Positions 45,170 to 58,399 of a stretch of 64,000 nt of DNA are shown piece by piece (the stretch's first letter is position 1; the number at the start of each line of letters is the position of its first letter). A program made the translations under genes and the position numbers. The stretch spans positions 195,980,565-196,044,564 of the forward strand of contig CM060988.1 of assembly GCA_030765065.1 (NCBI GenBank). Direction: 5' to 3'. Under the pieces are notes generated by a model that worked only from the letters and a program-made list of their open reading frames with translations, did no database searches and was not told the DNA's origin. This DNA comes from Deroplatys truncata. Lineage: Eukaryota; Arthropoda; Insecta; Mantodea; Mantidae.

Positions 45170-47040
45170 TGGTTAGTCACTTTGGTAGCCATTACATCAA
45201 GGAAAGATTACAAAATAACGGTGTCATTTTCTGCCCTTCTCTATTATGTATGCATTATTGTTGGTTTTTCAAATTTGAAGAACAGTAATTGCAATAATGA
45301 GATTTGAATTGCTTGATTTAGCTTTTTTAAAATATTTTTGTTTTACAAATTTGAAGAACATTGATATCCAATAATGAGATGTGAATTGCTTGATTTAGCT
45401 TGTCTAAAATGTTTGGTTTTTCAAATTTGAAGAACATTGACATCCAATAATGAGATGTGAATTGCTTGATTTAGCTTGTCTAAAATATTTTTGTTTTACA
45501 AATTTGAAGAACATTGATATCCAATAAGGAGATGTGAATTGCTTGATTTAGCTTGTCTAAAATATTTTTGTTTTACAAATTTGAAGAACATTGATATCCA
45601 ATAATGAGATGTGAATTGCTTGATTTAGCTTTTCTAAAATATTTGGTTTTTCAAATTTGAAGAACATTGATATCCAATAATGAGATGTGAATTGCTTGAT
45701 TTAGCTTGTCTAAAATATTTTTGTTTTACAAATTTTAAGAACATTGATATCCAATAATGAGATGTGAATTGCTTGATTTAGCTTGTCTGAAATGTTTGGT
45801 TTTTGAAATTTGAAGAACAGTGACATCCAATAATGATATGTGAATTGCTTGATTTAGCTTGTCTAAAATATTTTTGTTTTACAAATTTGAAGAACATTGA
45901 TATCCAATAATGAGATGTGAATTGCTTGATTTAGCTTGTCTAAAATATTTTTGTTTTACAAATTTGAAGAACATTGATATCCAATAATGAGATGTGAATT
46001 ACTTGATTTAGCTGCGTATTTGTCTAAAATGTTACACTGCGTTATCATTACAATAAGATCAACATGATCAGAAAACGTGCTATTTTGGACCTTGGGTCTT
46101 GTATACTTAAAATAACAAAATGTAGACCTTGTTCTAGGTTCACTTTACTAATTAGTTCACACTGTCCCTTAGTTGGCACTTTATGGCTATGCTGTTGATC
46201 CTCAAGAGCAACCAAAGTTTGAGGGAAATCACAGTGAGTATTTTCACTAGTATGCCTCTTAAACTAAAAAAGAAAGGAAGAGATGAGTATGAGCTGAGCG
46301 GAGGCTGTAGCAAGTTGTAGTAATTGACGCATTCCTCTGGTTTTGAGATTTACTCAAGGCTAGGTGTAAGATCATGTGTTTGTGTGTGTATATATGAATT
46401 GGTTTCAAATAATGGGTATGATATCAGAAATTGCACTGTAAATTAGGTGAGAGGGAAATTTAGCCACTCACCTAAATCTTCAGCTAAATGATGACACATA
46501 CAGTGAAATTTATATTGCACGTGTTAAAAAAAAACAAGGAAGTAAAAGCTGCAAATATTAGAGATAATGAAATATAGTTAGCTTGGTGGTTTCTCCTGCT
46601 TGTTTATAATTAACAAATGGACTCCTTTTACACATCCAACTGAATTTAGTATATAAGAATATCTTAAAGAAGGATGGTTGGTGGGTTTCAGGCTGTGTAA
46701 GTTTCACTTCAACTTTTGAAGTCACTCTTATACTATGCACTTTTTATGTTTAAATCAGTAATTTTTAATCTGTTAATATTAAGTGGATATGAAACCATTA
46801 TTCAATGTGTTTTCAAAATAAATATAACCTTGGTCTTTCATGGTTAAATTAATTGAACTGCATCACTAGTAAGCATTATTATAGCATAAATCTTACAGAA
46901 TTTTAAAGGGAGAATTTCAAATAATTAGATACAATGGCTAAAATTAGCAATGCTTAAACTAGTAACTTTCTTATCAGTAAAATAAATGATTTATTCATCA
47001 GTAAAGCCATGATTAACCATAAGATTTGAAGTGGTTTTTT
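45170..47040. repeat. Duplicated module B1, first part
   Basis: Aligns with 5870-7010 of A1 in order. It is cut at about 47041 by the LINE that follows and resumes at 52870. Confidence 0.8.
45250..46015. repeat. 77-bp tandem repeat, about ten units
   Basis: Units contain 'caaatttgaagaacattgat', 'atccaataatgagatgtgaa' and 'ttgcttgatttagcttgtct'. Starts of the 'aaatttgaag' word are near 45262, 45347, 45423, 45500, 45578, 45653, 45730, 45806, 45883 and 45960. The same sequence is single copy in A1 (5965-6040), A2 (19085-19137) and B2 (59535-59600). The expansion is therefore private to B1. Confidence 0.92.
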
Positions 47041-47062
47041 TGTGTTTGGTTTTGTTTTGTTT

Positions 47063-47275
47063 AAGGGCGCTTATCTTCTAGGTTATTAGCGCCCTTCTGT
47101 AACAGATCATGGCAAAGGCCAGAGATAAAGATCAGTAGAAAATTTCATGGCAAAGGCCAGAGATAAAGCTGAATTATAAAAAAAATAATAAGCTGTAAGC
47201 AAAAACCAGGGGTAAATATCAATATAAAATGATAGCAAAAGCCAGAGATAAATATCAATCTAGAAATATAGCACA
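47063..47275 (-). repeat. LINE 3' UTR: terminal hairpin and short repeats
   Basis: AAGGGCGCT (47063-47071) and AGCGCCCTT (47088-47096) form a perfect 9-bp stem with a 16-base loop, just before the A-rich tail. Next to it 'ggcaaaggccagagataaa' recurs with variants at 47111, 47148, 47195 and 47230. A 3' hairpin would be a natural binding site for the element's reverse transcriptase. Confidence 0.7.
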
Positions 47276-47447
47276 AGTCATATAAATATATAAAACTAAA
47301 CCGATGAGTACAAAACACCTATTTAGATGACCAAATCCGCATTTGGAAATTCACTTTCGAAACAAAATTAAAAATACTATGAACCGCTTGCTTAACATCC
47401 GCTAAAACCTTTGCAAGACTGTCCGGCAGTTGCAGAGAGTCCCGAAG

Positions 47448-50400
47448 TTATGCTATAGCAATAAACTCTAGCAACACGTGACGGACCGAAAGACCTTCGC
47501 TACAAAGCAAGGAAATAGGAGCAGGGTCACCCTCAAAAAGGTAACTGTGCGTAAAATTGCAGTGGCCAATACGCAACCGAGTCAAAATCACCTTCTCACG
47601 ACGGGATACGCGAGAAGAAGTTACCCAATTTATCGAAATGTCTTTAACTACCCTAAGCTTGTTTCCGCGGAGAGCCAACCACTCCTCATGCCAGCACCGC
47701 TCTCCGTACAACAAGCCTAAAGTCTTCCGAGGTTACCCGAGGTATTGTAACACTGGGTTCTGTGGTTGCCGCCTTAGCTGCCAAATCCGCAAGTTCATTC
47801 CCCGGCAAGCCAACGTGATCGGGTATTTAAGCACACTCCACATTAACGACAGAAGTGTGTAAAACATGGCATCCTGGATTCGTTGAACAATGGAATGGTA
47901 GTTGTACAGCTCACGAAGGCTCTGAAGTGCACTTAGGAAATCACTCAAAATGAGACAAGTCTCCCAATTTTAGACGGCGCACATGCAAAATGGCTCGGTA
48001 TATGACATACATTTCTGCACTATAAATGAATGTGCCATCATGAAAACCGAATGTATAGGGTTCGGTTCCATGAACATAAGCACTTCCAACACCGTTGGTG
48101 CTCTTAGATCTATCGATGTAGATAAAAAATTCGGTCACTGTAACCGGACAGGAATTCTAAAAAGCAGGTGCAGATACTAAAAGAAGGCATCCCAAGATCT
48201 GCGTGAGATGTCGCACATAACCAAGGGGGAAACACCCTCTCCCCCTTAGCATACATAATAGGCATTTCAATGTCGCGTTTTCTTAGAATCTCCCGGAAAC
48301 GAACATCTGCAGGCCTTGGATTAATGGAGCTATTTCTATAACGTTCGTCCAGCACAGTGTGGGAAAAAGAAGCAAACGTTGGATGTTGAGGCATACATTT
48401 AAGGGCACAGCCATAATTTCCCAAGGGGATTTCACGCCGATAACTCAGAGGAGGTTCTGCAGATTCGACGTAAAGACTTAGAACTGGGCTAATGGGAAAA
48501 GCACCAATAGCCACTCGAATGCCCCAGTTATGGACTGCGTGTAATCTCCTCAGCACAGATGGTCGTGCTGAGGAATAAATGATATACCCATAGTCTAGTT
48601 TTGATCGGAGCAGTGCGCGATATAGTCGCAGCAAAATAGTCCTATCCGCTCTCCAAGATTTGCCATTTAATATTCGCAAGATATTCAGAGAACGGTCACA
48701 TCCCCTTTCAACTGTGGTATATGCGATGACCAGCTAAGTTTCCTATCAAATGTCAACCCCAGGAATCTCATCGAGTCTGCGAATGGTAGTAAATCTGGAC
48801 CGAATCGGAGCGAAGGTGGTAATCGTCTCCTGTGGCGCCAGAAGTTCACGCAGATTGACTTTTCAGTTGAGAAACGAAAGCCGTTTTTAGAACTCCAATC
48901 TTGGAGATTATCTAAGCATTGCTGCATGCGGCCTTCCAAAAACGGCGTACTCAGAGAAGTACAATAAACGGCAAAGTCGTCTACAAATAAGCATGATGAT
49001 ACCCCTGGAGGAACACATTTAGAGATAGAATCAATTGCTATAGCAAACAGTGTAACGCTTAGTACGGATCCCTGTGGTATTCCGTTCTCCTGAACAAAAA
49101 GGTTCGAAAAAACCGAACCGGCCCTTACTCGGAAAACGCGGTCCTTCATAAACTCCTGAATGAACTGTGGTAAGCGTCCACGTATATTCCAGGCGTGTAG
49201 CGAACGTAGTATCCCTGCTCGCCAACACGTAACATAAGGCTTCTCAAGATCAAAAAATATCGCAACGGTTTGACATTTTTTATGAAACCGTTCATGATCT
49301 GTGTCGACAATGACACAAGGTGGTCCATTACAGAACGGCGCCTCCGAAAACCGCACTGGATGTTGGTCAGCAGGTTGTGAGTTTCCAACCACCATACCAA
49401 CCGTCCATTGATCATGCGTTCCACCACCTTGCAAACGCAACTGGTGAGGGAAATAGGACGGGAGATGACGATCCTTTCCAGCTTTCAAAGTGGGTATGAC
49501 AGTTGTCTCCCGCCACTTTTCTGGAAAAGTGGCATCAAACCAAACACGATTATAGACCTCGAGTAGGAAAGCCTTGCCTTCAGGAGAGAACTGTCGTAGC
49601 ATTTGGACATGGATTAAATCCGGTCCTGATGCTGATAGTCGCGAATATGAAAGAGCGTGTTCTAACTCTGCCATGGTGAAGAGGCGGTTGTAATCTTCAA
49701 GATTTCCTGAACGAAAAAGGAAACCTTGATATTCAACCTGAGTCTTAACAGGAAGGAACTCAGGCGAATAGTTATCTGAGCTAGACACTTGAGCGAAAGT
49801 ACAGCCAAATGTGTTAGCCACATCAAATGCATCAACAACAGCTCCTGCAGCTGTTTAAGGGCGGCAATTAGCATGTGGGTCGATTTCCCGGCCACGCTTT
49901 AACTTATCCCAAACGACAGAGGAAGGTGTATGTCGATTAAATGAAGCTACAAACTTGCTCCATGATGTCTTTTTGCTATCCTTTATAATATATCTAGACT
50001 TGGCACGCAGTTTCTTGTATTCAATTAGGTTATCCACTGTGGGGCGACGCTGGAAAACCCTAAGAGCACGCCTGCGAGCACGAATGGCATTTCGGCACTC
50101 TTCCGTCCACCAAGGGACTGGAAATCGACGAGGATTGGCAGTCGACCGTGGAATAGCTTGCTCAGCAACCGAAAGAATCTTCTCTGTGAGATGTTGGACC
50201 AAAACATCCACACAGTCGTGCTCATTGTAATTAAACACAGCCAACAGGGAGTAAAGATTCCAGTTGCCTGAATTTAAGCGCCATCTAGGTAGGCGTGTGG
50301 GACATATATTCTGTGTTAAGAGACTAATAAGACAAGGAAAGTGGTCACTAGAGTGTAAATCAGAGATGACATTCCATTGCAAGGGAACTGCTAACTGTGG

Positions 50401-50951
50401 TGAACTGCAATATCAAGGTGTGAAAAAGTGAGGAATCTGAGAGAAATGTAGGCTCTCCGGTGTTCAGAAGAGCTAGGTTATTATTGTCCAGAAACACAGC
50501 AATTAAGTTACCTCTCGCACAAGCCCGAGGTGAGCCCCAAAGAGGGTGATGGGCATTAACGTCTCCCAACAACAGAATAGGTGTTGGTAAATGAGAGACT
50601 AGATGTTCTAAATCCTTGAGCGAGAGGTCATCGTTGGAGGCAGGTAAATGTTACAGATGGTAAATCGGATGGATTGCAGTTGAATCCTTACAGCCACTGA
50701 CTGGATGTCAGACTATGAATACAGATTCCACAAATATATCATCTCTGATGAGCATCATAGTGCCGCCGTGCGCAAGAATACCCTCTTCCGGTGTGAGATC
50801 ACATCTTGCTAGGGATATCGTCTAAGGTGTCTTGCGGACGGAGTTTAGTCTCTTGTAAACACACGACTAAAGGCTCATACTTGTTGAGCAGAAGTTCAAG
50901 CTCTGGTCGATGAGTCCTAATTCCACGGATGTTCCATTGTAGGATAGCCAT
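47448..50951 (-). pseudogene. I-like LINE ORF2 (endonuclease, RT, RNase H)
   Basis: ATG at 50951 starts 'MAILQWNIRGIRTHRPELE', the apurinic-endonuclease domain. 'LGDVNAHHPLWGS' near 50570 is its catalytic block. The reverse transcriptase spans about 49820-48690 with 'GIPQGSVLSVTLFAIA' and the palm 'FVDDFAVYC' (about 48963-48990). RNase H is at ~48138-47941 with 'IYIDRSKSTNG', where the usual Gly after Asp is Arg, and 'SAEMY', which keeps the Glu. The C-terminal 'RRKVILTRLRIGH'-like segment lies at 47714-47448. The frame is interrupted several times, so it is inactive. Confidence 0.85.
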
Positions 50952-51018
50952 TAGAATTATAACGGGATAAGTTCATAATTGTAGAAGTTTACTACGTTGT
51001 GGAAAGCGGTGGTCGAAT

Positions 51019-52439
51019 CTATTTTCCCTTTCTTTTTCGTGTCGGGCTAACACCTTTAACGGAAGATTTATCCTGCCTCTTTTTCACTGTCGTTCTGGCA
51101 GTGTGGGCAGAATCTCCTGCTCCATCCCCTCCACGGGGGAGAACCCTTTCCAATAGAAAACCTCGGTTCGAGAATCTTGAACCTATTGAAAGTGGAGATC
51201 GGCGAAAATCTAGATCGCCGATATGAGTCCTTCCCAGAAGATTCCTCAGAAGTGGATCTCCGAGGAGATGTTTGTGGGCTTTTCCTTCCCTTGGATGTTC
51301 CGGGTAGAAACTTTGCATTTCCTTTCAGGAAGTCAGTTTGATTATAGCTGGTCTTAAAGTTTATCTGTGGTGCATTATAAATTATGGGATTGCCAGTATT
51401 ATTGCTTGAAGTAGATGGTCTTGATGCTGAATTTACTGAAGGAATCTTTGCAGATGTTGTAGCAGATGTAGATATGGATTTCGTGGGCTTTGGAAGTGAT
51501 TTGGCTACGAGAATATTTTCTGAAATTGTGGCCCCGTTAGTATAGCTTGTTTGAGTTGCGATTTCCCGACTCGGTACCGGTTTAGATGCAACTGAGCTAT
51601 AGGTACCGGACCTCGGGACAGAGGGTTGGCGGACACGCAGTAGTTTCCGGGCTTCCGAGAAGGAAACCTTCCCCCTAACCCGGATCCCCTGTATCGCCCT
51701 TTCCTCTGTAAAACGGGTGCATTCTCGGGAACTAAATGGATGTTCACCACTGCAGTTAACGCGTGTTGGAGCTGATGTACATGCTTCCTCGTGTGAGAAT
51801 TCTCCACAGTTAACGCAGGTAGCTTCAGAAACAGAAATCACTTGTATGACCTAAGCGCTGGCACTTATAGCATCTGATCGGGTTGGGGATATATGGCCTA
51901 ACTTCAGTGGCTTCATACCCTACGTTAATCCTTAGAGGTAGTTCTACCCGATCAAAAGTAGGAAATAGGGTACGAGTAGGCACAAATTCACCTCCTTGTC
52001 TCCACTGAACCCGATATACAGATGTCACAACCTAATCTTCTAGATGATCTTGAACATCCTCATTGGACATAGCGTCCAATGCGCGGGTATTTACTACACC
52101 GCGCGAGGAGTTCCAGGTCTTGTACATCTCCACTCTAACTGATAGCTTCCCAATAATTTGGCTTTCAAGATAGTCGCTGCCTGGGATGCTGAATTCGCTT
52201 CAACCAGGAGCGTGCCATTACGAGTTCTAATACAGGAGTTTACTGCACCAGCAATTTTATCCAGACTCTTTTGAATAGCGAATGAACTAACCGTACTGAA
52301 CTCCCTTCCTCAGTTCTGCTGATAACTAAGTAGCGAGGATCACAACACTCGACTACTTCTTTCACAAGTACTTTGGTGTATTTCTTTTTGTATCTATAGC
52401 GATAAATTCCTCCACCGTTACAAATGTACCCGATGGCAT
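51019..52439 (-). pseudogene. I-like LINE ORF1 (gag-like, CCHC)
   Basis: Begins MPSGTFVTVEEFIAID at 52439 (first ATG after the 5' region) and ends at 51019. It holds CYKCQRLGHTSDFC (about 51825-51880) followed by CVNCGEFSHEEAC and a third Cys/His cluster. A Ser/Pro/Lys-rich tail ends in KRKGK. Such gag proteins bind the element's RNA. There are several frame changes, so the protein is broken. Confidence 0.8.
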
Positions 52440-52999
52440 GCTCACATCCTGGTCGACACCCCAGCTTAGTTGAGAGTCCTGGCCCGCACCTTGCTCACCT
52501 TAGGGTCTCACCTCCCAATACATAGATAGAGGGACCCAATCGCCTTCAGGTGTGTAACACCTCATGTAATGGCCCCTCCCCGGGACTGACATTTATCAGC
52601 GGATATGAACACAGTCCTACATGATACTCAGGGGCTGGGAGTTACGCATTACTCAGTCACACCCTTGCGACTCCCCCTCCTCTGTCCCACGCAGCGGTAT
52701 CCGTCAGACTGTGTTCAGGGAGGTATTAGAAATTAGTCAAACACGTTTGTGGACCACAGTTTATTGGGCCCTCTCACCTCTTAGAGGAAACAAAACGAGA
52801 GTGTGGCTCGGGAGCCCAGGTGCGCCATACCCCTACACAAAAAATGTGAGACCCTGGGGGAAATTTTTTTTCTCATTGGCAAAGTACATACAACCATTAG
52901 TATATATATCAGGATAGACAGAAGTCAAACAGCTATGTTCAATCAACTGTAGATTAGCAAGCTGTTTCACATCAGTCATATATTTAAAGTTGGATCTGA

Positions 53000-53490
53000 A
53001 AGAATTAGTAACTGATAATACCTGTGGTGTAAATAAGGGTGTTATGTTGTCAGAAAAGGTTTCCGCAAAATTTTCAGTTTCATTTTACAGTTTATCGTTA
53101 CAAGAAGCTAAAAAGAAGGGTTATATTACCCCATATATGTGTGTACTACTAACTGAATGCCCTTGAACCAATTGTCAAGTTGTGAGCATATAGTATTTGT
53201 CATGGGATAATATACTGTCACCTTAAAACTTCATTTTGGTTCAGTGAGTCTTTTATCTTCACAAACCTCATCAAAGTGACACTTCACCTTAGTGAGTTTC
53301 TTGCTTAAAAACTGAAGTCATTTTCAGCAGATTTTGGCTGCCTCTTCAAATAACAAATGGAAAGATCCTCAAAGGTTTTGTATTTGTGAACAAGCATTGC
53401 CCAAAAGGTTACACTGGATCACAATGAGTAAAACAGATTTGAAAGATCTGACTGCTTTCTTCAGATACTAACAGTTTCATTCTTTTCTTC
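53000..53490 (-). pseudogene. Decayed unidentified minus-strand gene, copy B1
   Basis: Only pieces of the conserved blocks remain ('LLGNACSQIQ'-like and the 'CLKTE..KLTKVKCHFDE'-like part). The segment between the first two blocks is deleted. This is the shortest of the four copies. Confidence 0.4.
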
Positions 53491-54589
53491 TGTTTTTTGT
53501 TATTTTGTTGCTCAGAATAACAGTAAGTCTTTATGTAGCAGCATCATATCTTCCGATCCAGCAAATGGCATCAAGCGTCTTCAGATTAATAACTGTAAGG
53601 AGTTATAAAAGTGCTATCAATTTAGTAAACTAGTTTGTATACTCCAGAATAACTTAAACAATTTAATAATGAAAAAATCACAATTTTTAATTATGTGTGC
53701 TTCCAGTATTTGCTAAAAGAAAGATGAAAATCAGCCACTATTTTACAATTTAATGGCTTTGTTTCCATCTTCAATAAGAGTAAATGCTTGTAAGCCTTAA
53801 AGTGACTTGACTTACATGTTTTCAAAGTTTCCTCTTAGATTCAACATTACTTTTAATGGTATAACCTACAGGTGTAAAAGTGAATATTACATAAACTAAA
53901 TCTTAAGTGATAAACAATTCAGTGGAAATGAAGTGGACTTGGTAAGCTGTTCACAGAGTGTATGTAATATATATATATAAAGCAGTCAGTATTTGAATCC
54001 AAATTGTTGAAAATGTTTTCGAGAAAATAAAAACTGATTAAAATTTGTCATGTAAAGGGTGGGGGTTGAAGTGGAGTTTATATACAATTTACAGAAAGTT
54101 TGAAACCCACAGTTTTTTTCTTTATGTATATATGCAGTTGCTTGATGAAAATATTTTTTGAGAAGTATAACCGGAATCAGCTTTAATAAAAACTGTAAGT
54201 TAATTTTTGAAAAATTAAAAGGAAACTAAAGTGCATTAGTGTAAACGATTGGGGTGGGGGAATTTTCTTTAAAATCTCTGTGTGGCATTCTTAACAGCAA
54301 GTGACTTTAAGTACAAAATTCTGTATTTATCCTGTTTTTCAATTTCGAGTAATGCCGTTCACACAGAAACTTGCTTTTGTGGTGCAGACGTTTGTATCTG
54401 TAAAGTCATGATAGAAAATGATTAGTGAAGTTATTGCCAAAGTTGTCATTTACAGTCGGAATTGTTAACTGCAAATATTAATACCTGGCAGTTGACAATG
54501 ATGTGTGAAATAAAATGATAATTGAGACAAGAATTTGTAGAGGACCAGTAAATATAGGGTACATCCCTGGTACTTGGCAGTCATGAGAC

Positions 54590-54735
54590 CTGATGAAAAC
54601 CTGAAAAGGGTTTCTAAAGCCCCCAACCCCAGAGCTGAAGAAAACCTCAGTCAGGGAGTATGTTCATGCAGGATTTGAACTTCAGAGCTTCCTTCATGAT
54701 CCTGAGCCATGATAACCTTGGTTACCAGAATATAT
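54590..54735 (-). repeat. tRNA-derived SINE fragment (family 2), B1
   Basis: Copy of the element at 26590-26745, with 'gcaggatttgaact' as a B-box relic and the 'cagtcagggagtatgttcatg' body. Confidence 0.5.
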
Positions 54736-54780
54736 GCCTTCTTCTTATAATTAATGCTACTGACCTCTGTTGGAAATTAA

Positions 54781-57338
54781 CCCTAGAGTATACATACCCT
54801 TTCTGACAGCTGTTACTACATTCAGGGTGTGCACACACCCCACAAGGAAAAAGGCATCTGCTGCTTTTAAATAAAGCTATTAATACAAAAATGGGAAATT
54901 AAGTATACAAAGGCCTAACACTACTATGAACAACAGATTGACAATATGATAATTCTATCATTCATTTAGATGTGCAAAACTGATATAGCACTTTTAAAAC
55001 ATGCAATCAAATCAAAATCCCATATTTTTTATATAAAGTCAGAATATGTGTTTAATTGTCTGCTGTAACCTTCTCTGCGAGAGCAAAACCTAACATCTTC
55101 AGATAATTGCGACGGATGTGGTTATTGTTGTATGCAGCCTGATTTGCATTCAAATATAGCATCATGGAACTGATTCCAGCCTGATCTATATCCCATTAAA
55201 CAAACGAGGTGGCCATCATTTTGTTTTGCGAGCGACGCTATAAGCATGCACCAGCTGGCCAAAAGTATTCACCCCTCTTTCAGTCGAATTGCAGAAATGT
55301 GGGATTTCTGGCTTCTTTGTTGCATCCTCTACTTGCTTGCCACTGTGTATTGTTGAAAGAAGAATTGCACTTTTTCCTTTCCTTGGCTTAAATGATACAA
55401 AGGTTTTATTGCCTTGGAAAGCAAATTAGAAGCAGAGAATCCTTTTTTTTCTCTAAGCATCACTGCAACAGTAAGTTTTATGCTCAGCATCTTCTCAGCA
55501 AGAGGCACGGATGTAAGCAAGATGTCCATAGTAAAATTTCTTCATGTTGTATGAATTGGACTGCTGATTTTACTAATATACTGCAAAAGAAGAGGGCCAG
55601 TACTGTTCCTGTTTCCCTTCCCAAAGTATGGCAGTGCATTTATCATATAGAAAGTTATGTTGTCACACATGGTAATGCCTTTTAGGCCATATATATCAGG
55701 TTTGGATGCTATGTACACTCAGAATGAACAGTTTCCTCGAAAATGAAGTAATTGTTCATCTATGAAGCACTATTCATGTGGTGTGTAGTAACGAACTCGG
55801 TTGGAAATGAAAGTGGCCCAGATCTCGGTTATAAGATCAAATGTATTGTTCCTATCTGTCTCATCCCCTAGCATCAAAATGTAAGCAGTTTAGCAGGAAA
55901 CAGAAGTGAGCTCCCATTATTGCTCTGTCTGCATTCCATAACCACATTTCTCAGGCATTTAGTTTTGCCTGCCTTCAATATGTAGAAGGAAAATAAGGGC
56001 AAGGAGTTCCATATCATGTGTTTGTTGGCATAATTTCAAAGGATTTATGTAATCAGATCCTTGGATGTATATTTCTATATTTCTGAATTCAACAATTCAA
56101 ACAACAATGTTATTGTCAAAAACATGTTTCCATGTTTTAAGTTCATGTGGTGTATTGTTTGCCGCACTTTTATTTCCTGGAGTTCGCAGGACAATGTTTC
56201 TTGATGCATATATTATTCTGTATACAATTTAGGTTGAAATGCAGTATTGGATTATGGGCTGAATTGAAGTGTTTACTTATGAAATAGGGTCTTTTTGATA
56301 TCCAGAGTAATCCTTGTGTTGTGAGGAACATTTTGTTGTGATGCTAATATTGAGCCCATTGCAACCTCCCTTTTATGCAACCACTCTTATATAATGGATT
56401 TTAACGGCTTTTTGAAGGAAGTGATGCCAATGTGAATAATTCAAATCTTAGATGTGCAGATCCCTTGGTTACAGCTTGCGGCTTTGGGCCCTCAATTGTA
56501 TCTTCAGCTATGTTGGGATTTCATATTTTGGCAGTGGAAAGACAACCCAACCGTTCCCATGATGCCACAGCAGATATGCATACGATGTGACTTCTATAGT
56601 ATTATGGAATGAAAGTGACAAAAGTGCCATATATTCATGAAAATACTTAAAGCAACAGTTTCATTGTTGTTTATTATGTGTAATGATGGAATTAAAAACG
56701 TAAAAGATGTGCAGTATATGCGTGTATATTTTGTGTTTTCGCATTTAATCCACGTATATTTGTATTCTACCCCTTAAAATTCATGTTCTTTACATTTATG
56801 CTTGTCATATACCCTGAGCGTATTTACTGTGTGTTTAATGTTTATTTTGTTTCCAGTTTTCTTATTTTCACCCATAATCAGATATTGTTGTTTATCCATC
56901 ATTTGTGTCCATTTTTACTGAAAAGTAACGCTAAATTTGCAGGTGGTTTTTCAGTTTCCTCTTCACTGTTTTCATCAACACTCATCTCACTGTCTTCTTC
57001 GGAATATACAACCAGTTTCTGATAAAAAGTCAAAATCACTGATTTCGCTATCACCGCATTCTAGCAAAGCTGCTTGCATATTTTTCAATAAGTGTATGAC
57101 TGTCCACTCTAGAAATCTTTTTGAAGCGCAGACGTACCACTGAAGGAAGTAAAAGTGGAAAGTATGCAACAGCAATCCCACAGCAATGCAGAAACAAAAG
57201 ATTCTAGCTACCTAAAAATCACAATCACTGTTGCATACAGAATGATCGCGCACCCTTGTACTTACAACAAAGTCAAAGATTAATAAGAAAGTCATTAACT
57301 AAATGGCAGTGGCAATTATTCTGTATCGCATGTGAGGG
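54781..57338 (-). mobile_element. piggyBac-like DNA transposon, degenerate, copy B1
   Basis: TTAA|CCCTAGAGTA at 54777-54790 marks one end. GTGAGGG|TTAT at 57332-57342 is the decayed other end. The length of 2558 bp is normal for piggyBac. The minus strand encodes the full order. It starts with an acidic N-terminus near 57090 (ECGDSEISDFDFLSE). The core follows with 'IDEQLLHF'-like and 'SKPDIYG'-like blocks (~55860-55680), then 'TMDILLTSVPLAEKMLSIKL' (55530-55470). A C-terminal third runs to ~55050 with 'MMLYLNANQAAYNNNHIRR'. Many stops. It retains the C-terminal third that copy A1 has lost, and lacks the LINE insertion in A1. Confidence 0.85.
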
Positions 57339-57930
57339 TTATCCTACACTTAACAAGTTAATCTGCATAAAGAGCATTGACTGCCACAACTGAAGATTAA
57401 TGACAGTATTACTGAACGCACTCACAGTAGGAGCAGTGTGGTAAGGCCAATCTGTGGAATGGCAAACGAATGCAGTGCACAACATATTCAGTATCTAGGC
57501 TGTTCTGATTACACGCAAGTAAGAGTCCTGATATAAACATTTGATGTTAAATGAAATGTGTCGTTTTGTATTTCAATCCCAATATTCTACAACAAATTAC
57601 TTGGAAAGACAGTTTGGTACGAGCAATCTGGACGTCATTAGATTGTGCAGATGAATATTTGGCAGACCTTCATTTAATATAGTGAAACAGGACTATAGTG
57701 ACTATACAAGTAATTGCAGTTTGAGGCGAATTTTAATTCCTTCATGTGACTAGTCTGTAAATTCAGAAGAATATTGTTATTCAAACTTACAGTACCTAAA
57801 CGTTAACCGATAAGAATTATATATACTTTATTATGAAAGGCTGTGATCAATACATTGTTTTAGAATTTGAATGATAAAAGATTTTTATACGCACTTCAAG
57901 CATTAAATTAAATGAAATTATCCTGGGCCA
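57339..57930. repeat. Unit tail after piggyBac (B1)
   Basis: Homologous to 11650-12110 and 18690-18860. In B the two parts are contiguous, which shows that 12.1-18.7 kb in A is a later insertion block (or that B lost it). No gene. Confidence 0.65.
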
Positions 57931-58399
57931 AGCTGAATTAAGTTGGTCTTAATTGAAAACGCGTATAAAAGGAAAGGGAATAAATTACCCTAAGAGTGAA
58001 TTTATAAGTAGATGTGATCTCATCAATAGCTGGTGTGCACCTTCCCTCCCCTTTTACGTGTTTTACTTTTATAGGACAATTGCGATATGAACACAACAAA
58101 CGTAGCCATCTTCCCGTTAATACACATGTGCAGTGGTAATTGCCAAACTAAATAAGTGAAATCCGCGAAATAAGCGATGTGTTGTTACTACTTCATTTTG
58201 TATTGCCGCTGACAAAAACGCAACGCATTCAGAGTAACAGTGCATAATACGAAACAAAATAGTATGCACAGGATGCGAAAATAGCTTATACAGCATTGTA
58301 AGAGATCATTTAGGTATTGAAAAGTTACAGTTCAACATAACATCCCAATAAGATTACATCCTAAATACATAATTACGTCGTGTACTTGTACGAGAGATT

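Larger units (their letters stand above)
47042..52862 (-). mobile_element. Full-length-sized I-like LINE, degenerate
   Basis: A ~5.8-kb non-LTR retrotransposon in antisense orientation, absent from module A1. It has a GC-richer 5' region (52440-52860), ORF1 (CCHC gag), ORF2 (endonuclease, reverse transcriptase, RNase H, C-terminal tail), a 3' UTR with repeats and an A-rich end (antisense TTTTGTTTTGTTT at 47048). The RNase H plus CCHC ORF1 and the 'FVDDFAVY' catalytic box suit the I clade. Frameshifts and stops in both ORFs make it inactive. T runs at both junctions hide the target duplication, and about 180 bp of module sequence are missing on its right side. Confidence 0.88.
52870..54780. 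repeat. Duplicated module B1, second part
   Basis: Aligns with 7190-9057. It contains a truncated copy of the unidentified minus-strand gene (about 53000-53480, with a deletion compared with A2 and B2) and the family-2 SINE fragment at 54590-54730. It ends at TTAA 54777-54780, where the piggyBac copy starts. Confidence 0.78.

Noticed and set aside
51068..51226. Plus-strand frames across 49.9-52.9 kb
   Set aside because: They are antisense shadows of the LINE ORF1 and ORF2, which carry the recognisable domains.
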